A program made the position numbers and the translations under genes. DNA of 64,000 bases from Clostridiales bacterium (GTDB taxonomy: Bacteria; Bacillota; Clostridia; Christensenellales; CAG-138), in the NCBI GenBank assembly GCA_009779405.1, contig WREI01000004.1, forward strand, positions 1-64,000, in the 5' to 3' direction. Under the pieces are notes generated by a model that saw only the letters and a program-made list of their open reading frames with translations, had not been told where the DNA came from and searched no databases. Of the stretch, positions 41,333 to 48,548 are shown one piece after another (the stretch's first letter is position 1; each line of letters starts with the position of its first letter).

Positions 41333-42133
41333 CTATTGCATTGCCGCCCCGCAATACTCACAGCGCCCTGCCGCATCCGGCACGCAGGTCGCGCCGCAAG
41401 CGGGGCAGGCCCGCGCCACCTTCGGCGCGTTGGCGGCGGCGATGTTTTGGCGCACCGCCTGCCGTACCTGTATGAGCGCCTGTTTGATCTCCTCACCGAG
41501 CGCTTCGCATTCGCGATACTCGACATTCTGCCGCGGGTCATGACTGCCGCCGCCACCGGATTGCAGTCTGAACCCGCCGATGGCTATGCTGCCCGACGGC
41601 GTGTAAGTGGGCTTCACTTCAATAGAACTGCTGTTGATGCGGAAGCGTATCTCGTCAAACCAGGGACTGCTCACGTGAATCACGGCATAAAAATCGTATG
41701 AATACGTATAGCGGGGCGGGTTGTAGCTCACCATTTTGCCCTCCGCGTCCTTGCGCTTCTCCTCGGACTTGCTCTCCTGCACGTCGATATTGCAACCGGT
41801 GACCTGCGAAAAGTCCAGCACATCGGGATTCTCATCCTGCCAGCGCCGCGCGCCGGAGACAACAAACTTGCCGGCGTCCTCGTCTAACAGCACCTTTGTC
41901 CCCAGCCCCAGGCTGCGGGTAACGCGAAACCCCGAGACCGCGCTCTTGTTCTCCTCGCGATAGGCGAGCTGCGCTTTGATGTCCGCCAGAGTGCTCCTCC
42001 GCCGATCGCTGAACCATGGCGAGAGGAGCTTTGCGCAGTCCTTGCACATATTGCCGTCGTCCAATTTGCGGTTGCCCAAGAGTCCTATCTTGTCTCCGCA
42101 GATGTCACAGAATTTCTTGTCAAACAGCCCCAT
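41333..42133 (-). CDS. DUF4428-type zinc-binding protein with C-terminal zinc ribbon
   Basis: The 266-residue protein starts MGLFDKKFCDICGDKIGLLGNRKLDDGNMCKDC, the DUF4428 pattern. A middle beta-rich region follows (TYSYDFYAVIHVSSPWFDEIRFRIN), and a second zinc ribbon closes the protein (CPACGATCVPDAAGRCEYCGAAM). The start at 42133 is 8 nt after AAGGAG. The function is unknown. Such proteins are abundant in gut Firmicutes and are probably cytosolic. Confidence 0.75.
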   Translation of the reverse strand: MGLFDKKFCDICGDKIGLLGNRKLDDGNMCKDCAKLLSPWFSDRRRSTLADIKAQLAYREENKSAVSGFRVTRSLGLGTKVLLDEDAGKFVVSGARRWQDENPDVLDFSQVTGCNIDVQESKSEEKRKDAEGKMVSYNPPRYTYSYDFYAVIHVSSPWFDEIRFRINSSSIEVKPTYTPSGSIAIGGFRLQSGGGGSHDPRQNVEYRECEALGEEIKQALIQVRQAVRQNIAAANAPKVARACPACGATCVPDAAGRCEYCGAAMQ

Positions 42134-42233
42134 TTTCGTCACTCCTTAATATGATTTGCGACAGCTTGCCGCTATCCTAATAATATACGAATTCATTACC
42201 ATAATGCAAGCCTTTTACATGCATGTGTTAATT

Positions 42234-42285
42234 TGTAGGGGCGCGATATGGGCGTCTCCCACGGGAGACGCCGCGCCCATGCCAG
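42234..42285. repeat. GTAGGGG-family palindrome upstream of the YdcF-like gene
   Basis: TGTAGGGGCGCGATATGG at the left end matches the 18-bp terminus of the 1523-1649 element. An inner hairpin, GGCGTCTCCC/GGGAGACGCC, follows. The right terminus is shortened (GCGCCCATG). Confidence 0.6.
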
Positions 42286-42315
42286 AGTATTTGATACCCC
42301 GAAAGGACCCACCCC

Positions 42316-43086
42316 ATGAAATTCCTCCGCATCCTCCTCATCCTCGCCGGGCTTGCGCTCGTTGCCGACACGATCTTTGTCTTCACCAGATCCAACTTCA
42401 ATCTGGGCGTCATCCTGCCCGCCTTTTTCGGGCTGCCGCTTCTGGCGCTCGGACTCTTCCTCCCCAAAATGACGCGGGGCTTCGGCGCGCTGATGAAGTG
42501 GGCGATGACGGGCGGGCTCTGCCTTGCGCTGGTGATTTTGACGGTTTGCGGCATCTTGATGATCTCGGCCGTACGCGATGAAGATACGGTCGAAGCGGAC
42601 GCGCTGATCGTGCTGGGCGCGGGCCTGCGCTTTGGCGACCGTATCTCCTTCGTATTGAGGTCGCGCTTGGATGTGGCGGCGGACTATCTGATAGAACACC
42701 CGGACTGTATCGTCGTTGTCTCGGGTGGACAGGGCCCCGATGAAACGGTCACGGAGGCCTTCGCCATGGAGAAATATCTGGTTGAGGTCAGGGGCATCGC
42801 GCCCGAGCGCATCATACAAGAGGACAGGGCGACCAGCACGGCCGAAAACTTCGCCTTTTCCATAGAAGTGCTTAACGCGCACTACGGGGAGGACGCGGCG
42901 TCCCTGCGTCTCGCCTATGTGACCACGGGTTTCCACGTATACCGCGCCGGGCGCGTAGCCAACGGCATAGGTCTGCCCATGCCCGGTCTCGCTTCCCGCG
43001 ACTATCCCTACATCGCCTTCAACAATTTCCTGCGCGAGAGTGTCGGGATCTGCGTGTATGCGCTGCGAGGGGAGTTTGCGGGGTAG
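42316..43086 (+). CDS. YdcF-family (DUF218) membrane protein
   Basis: The 256-residue protein has three or four N-terminal helices and then the DUF218 domain: ALIVLGAGLRFGDRIS, VVVSGGQGPDETVTEAFAMEKYL, EDRATSTAENFAFS and YVTTGFHVYRA. SanA/YdcF proteins are linked to cell-envelope integrity and may bind nucleotides. The final TAG stop (43084-43086) is formed by the GTAGGGG end of the following repeat (GGG TAG GGG), so the gene was probably trimmed or closed by the repeat. Confidence 0.8.
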   Translation: MKFLRILLILAGLALVADTIFVFTRSNFNLGVILPAFFGLPLLALGLFLPKMTRGFGALMKWAMTGGLCLALVILTVCGILMISAVRDEDTVEADALIVLGAGLRFGDRISFVLRSRLDVAADYLIEHPDCIVVVSGGQGPDETVTEAFAMEKYLVEVRGIAPERIIQEDRATSTAENFAFSIEVLNAHYGEDAASLRLAYVTTGFHVYRAGRVANGIGLPMPGLASRDYPYIAFNNFLRESVGICVYALRGEFAG

Positions 43087-43177
43087 GGGTGCGATATTAA
43101 GCGGCTCCGCAGGAGACGCGGCGCCTATGATGGAGCATATGAAACCCGGTGCAGGGCGCGATATATCGCGCCCCTAC
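43083..43177. repeat. GTAGGGG-family element giving stop codons to both flanking genes
   Basis: The element runs from GTAGGGGTGCGATATT to GCGATATATCGCGCCCCTAC, with an inner CGGCTCCGCAGGAGACG segment. The left GTAG supplies the TAG of the plus-strand YdcF-like gene. The right CTAC supplies the TAG of the minus-strand Spo0A-like gene. Confidence 0.7.
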
Positions 43178-43869
43178 CTCTCCGGCAACACATGCAGCAA
43201 AAATAAGCGTATCCGCTCCGCCACCGCGTATAGAAACGCGGCGTTCGTCGGCGCGTCCGCTCTCTCCTCGCGGCTGTATCCGAAGAAGGCACGCTGTACG
43301 CTTACATCGCCGTCCTTCCACGCACAGAAGACGGAATGGTTCACACATTTCTCGGCCATGCGCGGCGTGCTGGCACCCACCTTAGCCAGAGCGGGATAGA
43401 TATCCTGGGATAGATGCAGGGGCGCGCTGTCCGCTTGCAGGAGCATCTCAATGGCGATGCGTATATACATAAAGCCCAATTGCCGCTCGGGTACCGACAG
43501 TTCGCGCAGCACATGCGCAATCATTGCGTCCAATTGCAGCGGTTGGGCGGCATCTATCCCGCACATGCGCTTGAGACGAAAGAGGGCGCGCTCCCAGTCA
43601 GGTTCCCCGTGCATCACATCCTGCGCCCAAAAACAGAGCGGGCTCGGGGGCAAGTCCGGCGGCGCGATATAGAGCACGGAACTGCCCGAGTTCGCGAGAC
43701 AGGCCTGTTCACGCTCGGTAGCCGCGTGGAAGAACACAACCGCGTCCGCATCATTGGCATTGCTGAGCTCGGTCTCCGTCAACAGCACGCAGTTGCCGTC
43801 CCGCGCGCATGCGGCGGCAAACTCCGCCCGAAGGGCGTCGCTTGCACCGCACAGGAGTATGTGCAACAT
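43174..43869 (-). CDS. Spo0A-like protein with receiver domain lacking the phosphorylation site
   Basis: The 231-residue protein has a Spo0A-type DNA-binding domain in its C-terminal half: IAHVLRELSVPERQLGFMYIRIAIEMLL, DIYPALAKVGASTPRMAEKCVNHSVFCAWKDG and RAFFGYSREERADAPTNAAF. The N-terminal 95 residues are a receiver-like fold without the acidic pair or acceptor Asp. It therefore cannot be controlled by phosphorelay and may act as a constitutive or ligand-tuned regulator. It lies immediately downstream of a second Spo0A-like gene on the same strand. The start at 43869 follows GGAGGACACAAT. Confidence 0.8.
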   Translation of the reverse strand: MLHILLCGASDALRAEFAAACARDGNCVLLTETELSNANDADAVVFFHAATEREQACLANSGSSVLYIAPPDLPPSPLCFWAQDVMHGEPDWERALFRLKRMCGIDAAQPLQLDAMIAHVLRELSVPERQLGFMYIRIAIEMLLQADSAPLHLSQDIYPALAKVGASTPRMAEKCVNHSVFCAWKDGDVSVQRAFFGYSREERADAPTNAAFLYAVAERIRLFLLHVLPER

Positions 43870-43895
43870 ATTGTGTCCTCCCTTTATTTGAATCC

Positions 43896-43927
43896 GTAAG
43901 GGCGCAATATATTGCACCCCTACCCTA
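43896..43927. repeat. GTAGGGG-family palindrome between the two Spo0A-like genes
   Basis: GTAAGGGCGCAATATATTGC is followed by ACCCCTACCCTAC. The last CTAC gives the TAG stop of the upstream Spo0A-like gene. Confidence 0.55.
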
Positions 43928-44686
43928 CGATTGCTCCCGCATCTTCGCCCGCACATGCGCCGCCACGGTGAAAATATACGCAGAATTACTGGGGACGTCG
44001 CGCGCCGCGTCCACGGTATAGCCGAAATGCGCCTGGAGACATCCGATATCCGCAAAGATCCAGGAGCTCGCGATGGCATGGCGCATGCCGCGCTCCACAA
44101 CGGCGACCGAGCAGCCGCATTTTTCCGCGACGGCGGGATAGATATCGCCCATCACCCGCAATTTCGTGAGGTTATCCGCCGCGCAGACCATTTTGACCGC
44201 TTCCAGCAGAAAGCGATAACCCTGCAAGTGCGGCGATACGCCCAGATTTTGCAGCAGCTTTGCGGCCACCCGCTCCGTCTTGCGCGCGTTCACCGACGGC
44301 GCGGGCGTGGCACCCGACTGCAGCGCCGTGATCTGCGATATATGTGAGAGCAGTACGGCGGGCGCGATGGGGCGGACGAAGAAATAGGTCACGATGCCCT
44401 TGGTGAAGCGCAGAAACTGCGGCGTGACATAGTTCGTAAGCGCGAAGAGCAGCGGCGATTTTTCAAAATCCGCGTTCTCGAAGAACTCCAGCACAGACAG
44501 GGGATCCGCGCCCGGCAGTGCCAGATCCAACAGCATAATATCCGGCATGGCGGCACAGAGACGCGCAAAACCGGCGTTCAAATCCGTAAGGACAGAGAAC
44601 CCCGTAACAGTCGGAAGAGCGGCGGCACTGGTTGTGAGTCCCTCCAGCAACGCGGCATCGGCAGAGAGAACGGTGACTTTTAACAT
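43925..44686 (-). CDS. Spo0A-like response regulator with atypical receiver
   Basis: The 253-residue protein has a receiver domain (MLKVTVLSADAALLEGL; DIMLLDLALPGADP with a possible acceptor Asp) and a Spo0A C-terminal DNA-binding domain (KLLQNLGVSPHLQGYRFLLEAVKMV; GDIYPAVAEKCGCSVAVVERGMRHAI; FGYTVDAARDVPSNSAY). The acidic pocket has only one Asp, and the conserved Lys is replaced by Arg (FFVRPIAP), so phosphorylation is uncertain. True Spo0A genes usually stand beside spoIVB, which is absent here, so this is a divergent paralogue and not the master regulator. Confidence 0.82.
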   Translation of the reverse strand: MLKVTVLSADAALLEGLTTSAAALPTVTGFSVLTDLNAGFARLCAAMPDIMLLDLALPGADPLSVLEFFENADFEKSPLLFALTNYVTPQFLRFTKGIVTYFFVRPIAPAVLLSHISQITALQSGATPAPSVNARKTERVAAKLLQNLGVSPHLQGYRFLLEAVKMVCAADNLTKLRVMGDIYPAVAEKCGCSVAVVERGMRHAIASSWIFADIGCLQAHFGYTVDAARDVPSNSAYIFTVAAHVRAKMREQS

Positions 44687-44937
44687 AAGATTCCTAATGG
44701 GAACAAATTGTGATTGCAATATGAAAATTATAATAGTATATTAGCAGAAGCGACACGAATATTCAATGGATTTGCAACATTTCTTTTATTCTTTTTTCGC
44801 GCCTTTTTTACATCCGTAAGTCTATTATTATATGAAAAGTTAACACACGGAAAAATTTCCATGAATAAATCACGAACAGTCGCGTGAAAACTGGAATTTT
44901 CATGCAAGCTACAGTATCATAGAGCATGTGAAACTAT

Positions 44938-44957
44938 CCGACAAAGGAGATTGTCGG
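44938..44957. promoter_or_regulatory. 0A-box-like inverted repeat upstream of the SH3 protein gene
   Basis: CCGACAA and TTGTCGG form a dyad. Read on the minus strand the left part is TTTGTCGGA, one base from the Spo0A box TTTGTCRAA. It lies in the 300-bp AT-rich gap between the Spo0A-like gene and the SH3 protein gene. That gap shows no other gene. It could be a binding site for the neighbouring regulators. Confidence 0.35.
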
Positions 44958-44984
44958 CACGCAGACTATTAAGGAGGCGCGGGA

Positions 44985-45818
44985 ATGGCGAAAAAACGCT
45001 ATCGCGTGACAACGCAGGGATATTTGGTGCTATCCGTTCTATTGGTCATCATAATCGCCATACTGCTGATTGCGATTTTTTCCTGCGCGCCGCAAGATAG
45101 GGGAGACGCCTTGGAGACGCCGGGTCCGACCCTTCCCACGCAGGCGCCGCCGGATCCGACGCAGGATCCGTACGCTGACTTAGAGGACACGCCCGACCCG
45201 TACGGGCAGGGTACACCGGGGATGGACATCCCCTCCATGACCAATACACCGCCGGCGCCCGAGGTGACGAATACGCCCATGCCCACAGTGCCGAGCGGCG
45301 TGATGACCACGCCCTCCGCCGATATGATGAACAAGGCGACGGGCGGCGAGCTGAGCAAGGGCGATGTGAACATGCGCCAGGGTCCCGGCACGGAATATGC
45401 CGTCGTGAAAAAAGGACTGAAAAAGGGAACGAGCCTGACCATCTATACCGAAGTGAACGGCTGGTACTTTTTGAAGCTCAACTCGGACAACACCTATGGG
45501 TATATCCGCAAAGATATGGTGAAGCTGAACGGGCAGCTGGGCGCGGCGGCAACGCCGGAGCCGGAAGCTCCCCCGAACACGGTGCGGGGCACCCTGAACT
45601 CCACGGTCGTATTGCGCAGCGCGCCGACCACAGCGGACGACAGCAACAAGATCAAGGAATTTTATGCGGGCCAAGTCGTGTATATCGAATATAAAGAAAC
45701 CGGATCAGACGGCAAGGTGTTCTACTATCTGACCGTGGCAGGCACGAGCTATAAGGGCTATATGTGGGCCACTCTGATCAAGGTAAACGGCACCGTGCCG
45801 GATAAGACGCCGGATTAA
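44985..45818 (+). CDS. Membrane-anchored protein with two bacterial SH3 domains
   Basis: The 277-residue protein has one N-terminal helix (residues 13-33, LVLSVLLVIIIAILLIAIFSC) and a long Pro/Thr-rich spacer (about 40-115). Two SH3b domains follow: DVNMRQGPGTEYAVVKKGLKKGTSLTIY...GWYFLKLNSDNTYGYIRKDMV and a second with VVLRSAPTTADDSNKIKEF...YKGYMWATLIKVNG. SH3b domains bind peptidoglycan, so the protein probably sits on the outer face of the membrane at the wall. AAGGAGGCG precedes the start. Confidence 0.8.
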   Translation: MAKKRYRVTTQGYLVLSVLLVIIIAILLIAIFSCAPQDRGDALETPGPTLPTQAPPDPTQDPYADLEDTPDPYGQGTPGMDIPSMTNTPPAPEVTNTPMPTVPSGVMTTPSADMMNKATGGELSKGDVNMRQGPGTEYAVVKKGLKKGTSLTIYTEVNGWYFLKLNSDNTYGYIRKDMVKLNGQLGAAATPEPEAPPNTVRGTLNSTVVLRSAPTTADDSNKIKEFYAGQVVYIEYKETGSDGKVFYYLTVAGTSYKGYMWATLIKVNGTVPDKTPD

Positions 45819-45872
45819 TTGCAGGGGCTCATTGACCGTCCGTAATTGCTCGTTTTCCGCATCTCAGACGCG

Positions 45873-45892
45873 CAATGCGCGCCCCTACACCC
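45873..45892. repeat. Short GTAGGGG-family palindrome fragment
   Basis: GCGCAATGCGCGCCCCTACA is a partial copy near the start of the IS630 remnant. Confidence 0.4.
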
Positions 45893-45958
45893 CCGTCCCA
45901 TCCAAATCCTGACACGGAACTCAAGACATGATATGCTCCAAAGAAAACCGACGGGGAC

Positions 45959-46890
45959 ATGCCACAATGGAAGACAATGTTATCTTTTTGGATGAGGATC
46001 CGCGCCGGGTATTGCATCGTTTTTACAGCGCAAGAAGCGCGAGACCCGCCTGTACCTGCCAAAGTAACCGGCGACGTCGAGGCGCGCATCATTGCGCTGG
46101 CATACAGTGAACCGCCGAAGGGGTATGCAAGGTGGTCGATCCGCGTTTTGGCGAAGAAAAGCGTGGAGCTGGGCATGATGGACAGTCTTTCGCGCATGAC
46201 GGTCAGCCGTCTTTTATAAAAACGGAATATAAGTCTCATTTGAGGAAGATGTTGTGCATACCGCCCAAGCAGAATGCCAAGTTTGTTGCCCGCATGAAGG
46301 ATGTTTTGGCGGTATATGAGCGGCCATACGATGCGGACTGCCCCGTTGTCTGCATGGATGAGAAGCCCTATCAGCTTCTGGATGCGCGGCGCGAACCCAT
46401 CCCCATGAGCGAAAACAATCATATTGAGAGGTATGATTGCGAATACGAACGGAAGGGGACCTGCTCGATTTTCATGTTCACCGAGGCGTTGGCGGGGTGG
46501 CGGCACACGGTGGCGCTCCCGCAGCGGATGCGCAAGGACTGGGCGAATCAAATACAGTGGTTGCTGGACAAGCAATATCCAACCGAAGAGAAGGTGGTGT
46601 TAGCGGTGGACAATCTCAACACGCATGCCATTTCTTCGCTTTATGAAACATTTGCGCCGGAGGAAGCGTTCCGCCTGTCGCAGCGGCTGGAAATCCACTT
46701 CACCCCGAAGCACGGATCCTGGCTGAACATTGCGGAGCTGGAGTTGTCGGCCCTATCGATTCAATGTCTCGGTCGGCGGCGCATCCCGACGATTGCGCAA
46801 CTGAACGAAGAGCTGGCCGCATGGGGCACAAACCGAATCACCGCACAAAAGGGAGTGAACTGGCAATTCACCAACGCGGACGCAAGGTGA
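45959..46890 (+). pseudogene. IS630-family transposase, 5'-truncated and frameshifted
   Basis: The first frame encodes VTGDVEARIIALAYSEPPKGYARWSIRVLAKKSVELG, typical of the IS630 N-terminal half, and stops at 46219. A -1 frame continues with RKMLCIPPKQNAKFVARMKDVL, CMDEKPYQLL (first catalytic D), VLAVDNLNTH (second D) and HFTPKHGSWLNIAELELS (E). The first part of the helix-turn-helix is missing. The shift lies at CGTCTTTTATAAAAACG, which is not a good slippery site, so this is decay and not programmed frameshifting. No terminal inverted repeats were found. Confidence 0.85.
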
Positions 46891-46970
46891 AGATTTAGAT
46901 GGGACGGGGCGCTACTGAGGTTGCACTTCGTTCACTCATGCATTTGGCATGTTTTTATTTGCAAAAAATA

Positions 46971-47000
46971 TTGACAAGCGCCGTCCGCATACTGTATCAT
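46971..47000 (+). promoter_or_regulatory. Promoter of the tRNA cluster
   Basis: TTGACA (46971-46976), an 18-bp spacer and TATCAT (46995-47000) lie 30 bp upstream of tRNA-Pro. The preceding AT-rich stretch from 46900 holds no gene. Confidence 0.65.
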
Positions 47001-47029
47001 ATGGCAGTCGCGCATGCGATTGTGCGTGT

Positions 47030-47106
47030 CGGGGTGTAGCGCAGACCGGTAGCGCACGTGCTTTGGGAGCATGGGGTCGAAGGTTCAAATCCTTTCACCC
47101 CGACCA
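47030..47106 (+). tRNA. tRNA-Pro (TGG anticodon)
   Basis: The acceptor stem CGGGGTG pairs with CACCCCG, and the anticodon arm CGTGC-TTTGGGA-GCATG has anticodon TGG. The T arm carries GGTTCAAAT and the encoded CCA end is present. The cloverleaf is complete. Confidence 0.93.
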
Positions 47107-47279
47107 CGTCGGAGCGGACTCCGCTACGTTCGCGGCGATTTATTGCATAAATCACCGCTCATACGCTCTGTCGCTCCTCCTTTGCCGAAAAAAGTCACGG
47201 CAAGTCGAAAGGCTTCGCTTGCAAGCGCGCTCTCGCCTTTCTTTGTTGCCTACCAACTTTTTTCGGGAACTACGCAGAC

Positions 47280-47354
47280 GGCCCCTTGGTCAAGCGGTTA
47301 AGACATCGCCCTTTCACGGCGGTAACAGGAGTTCGATTCTCCTAGGGGTCACCA
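47280..47354 (+). tRNA. tRNA-Glu (TTC anticodon)
   Basis: The acceptor stem GGCCCCT pairs with AGGGGTC (one G-T pair). The anticodon loop CTTTCAC has anticodon TTC, the T arm has AGTTCGATT and CCA is encoded. The 173 bp before it (47107-47279) contain small hairpins but no gene. Confidence 0.92.
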
Positions 47355-47403
47355 AGCGCGTATCACCCGGTAAGTCTCCGATTTGCCGGGTGCGCTTTTC
47401 GGA

Positions 47404-47512
47404 GTTAAAAGTGAATAGTTAAGAGTGAAGAGTTATGGTTGAAGTTTTATTATAGAAATCCCGCAGGAATTTCCACCGCAACTCTTAACTATTCACTATT
47501 CACTCTTAACTC
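47404..47512. repeat. Heptad-repeat element, GTTAAGA family, between tRNA genes
   Basis: The left arm has GTTAAAA, GTGAATA, GTTAAGA, GTGAAGA. The right arm has AACTCTT, AACTATT, CACTATT, CACTCTT. The core between them includes the palindrome GAAATCCCGCAGGAATTTC followed by CACCGC. The arrangement matches the arms and core hairpins of the IVP-bearing element at 26771 but without a gene. It sits between tRNA-Glu and the CAT-anticodon tRNA and would be part of the tRNA precursor. Confidence 0.8.
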
Positions 47513-47519
47513 CCCACGA

Positions 47520-47596
47520 GGGCCCTTAGCTCAGTTGGTTAGAGCACTCGACTCATAATCGAGTAGTCCCGGGTTCAAGTCCCTGAGGGCCCACCA
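47520..47596 (+). tRNA. tRNA with CAT anticodon (Ile2 or elongator Met)
   Basis: The acceptor stem GGGCCCT pairs with AGGGCCC, and the D arm contains AGCTCAGTTGGTTAGAGC. The anticodon loop is CTCATAA and CCA is encoded. The loop resembles tRNA-Ile2, whose C is changed to lysidine, more than initiator or elongator Met loops, but the sequence alone does not settle it. Confidence 0.88.
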
Positions 47597-47602
47597 TACA
47601 AC

Positions 47603-47642
47603 AAAATCCCCATAGGGCAATAAGCCCGCCGGGGATTTTTTG
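47603..47642 (+). terminator. Intrinsic terminator of the tRNA cluster
   Basis: AAAATCCCC and GGGGATTTT form the stem, with an inner GGGC/GCCC hairpin, followed by TTTTTTG. A run of nine G's follows at about 47649. Confidence 0.8.
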
Positions 47643-47661
47643 TTTCATATGGGGGGGGGTA

Positions 47662-48342
47662 TTACTTCCCGTCTTCCTTGTCGAACTCGAACGCCGCGCT
47701 GGGCATACCGGAGGATCTCTTCGTGGCTTCCGCCTGTGCTTCGCGCCGCTTTTCCTTGTCCGTCATCACCTGGATCATAACAAAGATGCCGGCCAGGATA
47801 ACCAGTGACGCCATCATCATGCCCAGATTGACGCCTTGCAGCAGTTCAGGCGTGAGGAAGGAGAGCTTTTCGTTCTTGGTGAAGATTCTCTCGTTATAGG
47901 GCGGCTCCGGGGTGGCTTCCGGTGCTGTCGCCGCGGGCATGCAGAGACTGCCCAGACCCATGTCCTCGACGGGCTGCGGCGTGGCATCCGGGTCGGGGGT
48001 CGCGTCGGGGTCGGGGGTCGGCGACGCGAGGATCTCGGTTATCTGCTCGGCGGTGAATTCATACGCCTCGCCCGCCGGGTGGATGATGCCCGTCTTCTCA
48101 TCCGTATAGGGCTCCTTAAAGGTATAGCGGGCGTCATAGAGGAAGCCCGGCATAACGGAGATCGCGAATTGCAGCAGCATCAGGACGGCGAGCGTGAGAT
48201 AGAGCGCGCGCAGGATCTTTTTGAAGCTCGCCTGGAATTTTTCCTTGATGTGTTCCGCCTGAAAGAGACGGCCCTTGCCGCGTATGGCGCCGGCGAGGAC
48301 ATACAGGCCTATGACGAGCAGGAGTATGGGGAGTAGGTTCAT
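47662..48342 (-). CDS. Two-helix membrane protein of unknown function
   Basis: The 226-residue protein has membrane helices at about residues 4-20, 45-65 and 172-193 and a Pro/Asp/Thr-rich extracytoplasmic loop (SPTPDPDATPDPDATPQP). It ends with a charged cytosolic tail. AAAGGAGAT precedes the start. A heptad element lies just upstream. I do not recognise a family. Confidence 0.6.
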   Translation of the reverse strand: MNLLPILLLVIGLYVLAGAIRGKGRLFQAEHIKEKFQASFKKILRALYLTLAVLMLLQFAISVMPGFLYDARYTFKEPYTDEKTGIIHPAGEAYEFTAEQITEILASPTPDPDATPDPDATPQPVEDMGLGSLCMPAATAPEATPEPPYNERIFTKNEKLSFLTPELLQGVNLGMMMASLVILAGIFVMIQVMTDKEKRREAQAEATKRSSGMPSAAFEFDKEDGK

Positions 48343-48389
48343 GGTGATCTCCTTTGATTGATTTTTATGTAATGCGATGGTGCGAGGGC

Positions 48390-48548
48390 AAGTAATAATG
48401 CAGAATGCAGAGAAACTTCATACAATGAACATGCGTTAGGATGATTATACCAACTGTCTTTGCCCGGAACTTCTCTCTGTCCTCTGCATTATTACCTGTT
48501 ATCTCTCAAACCCCTCTCTGCCTTCTGCATTCTTACTTATTACTTCTC
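48390..48548. repeat. Heptad-repeat element, AAGTAAT/AATGCAG family, after cysS
   Basis: The left arm reads AAGTAAT, AATGCAG, AATGCAG (48390-48410). Two inverted arms follow: CTCTCTG, TCCTCTG, CATTATT, ACCTGTT, ATCTCTC (48473-48507) and CTCTCTG, CCTTCTG, CATTCTT, ACTTATT, ACTTCTC (48514-48548). The last arm overlaps the cysS 3' end, so the cysS stop TAA and its final residues (RSNK) are heptad DNA. The core holds no gene. Confidence 0.75.

Noticed and set aside
46132-46890. IS630 transposase as an active element using programmed frameshifting
   Set aside because: The shift site is not a good slippery heptamer, the N-terminus is missing and no terminal inverted repeats were found.
46949-47422. 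157-codon ORF over the tRNA region
   Set aside because: It runs across two complete tRNA genes and their spacer.
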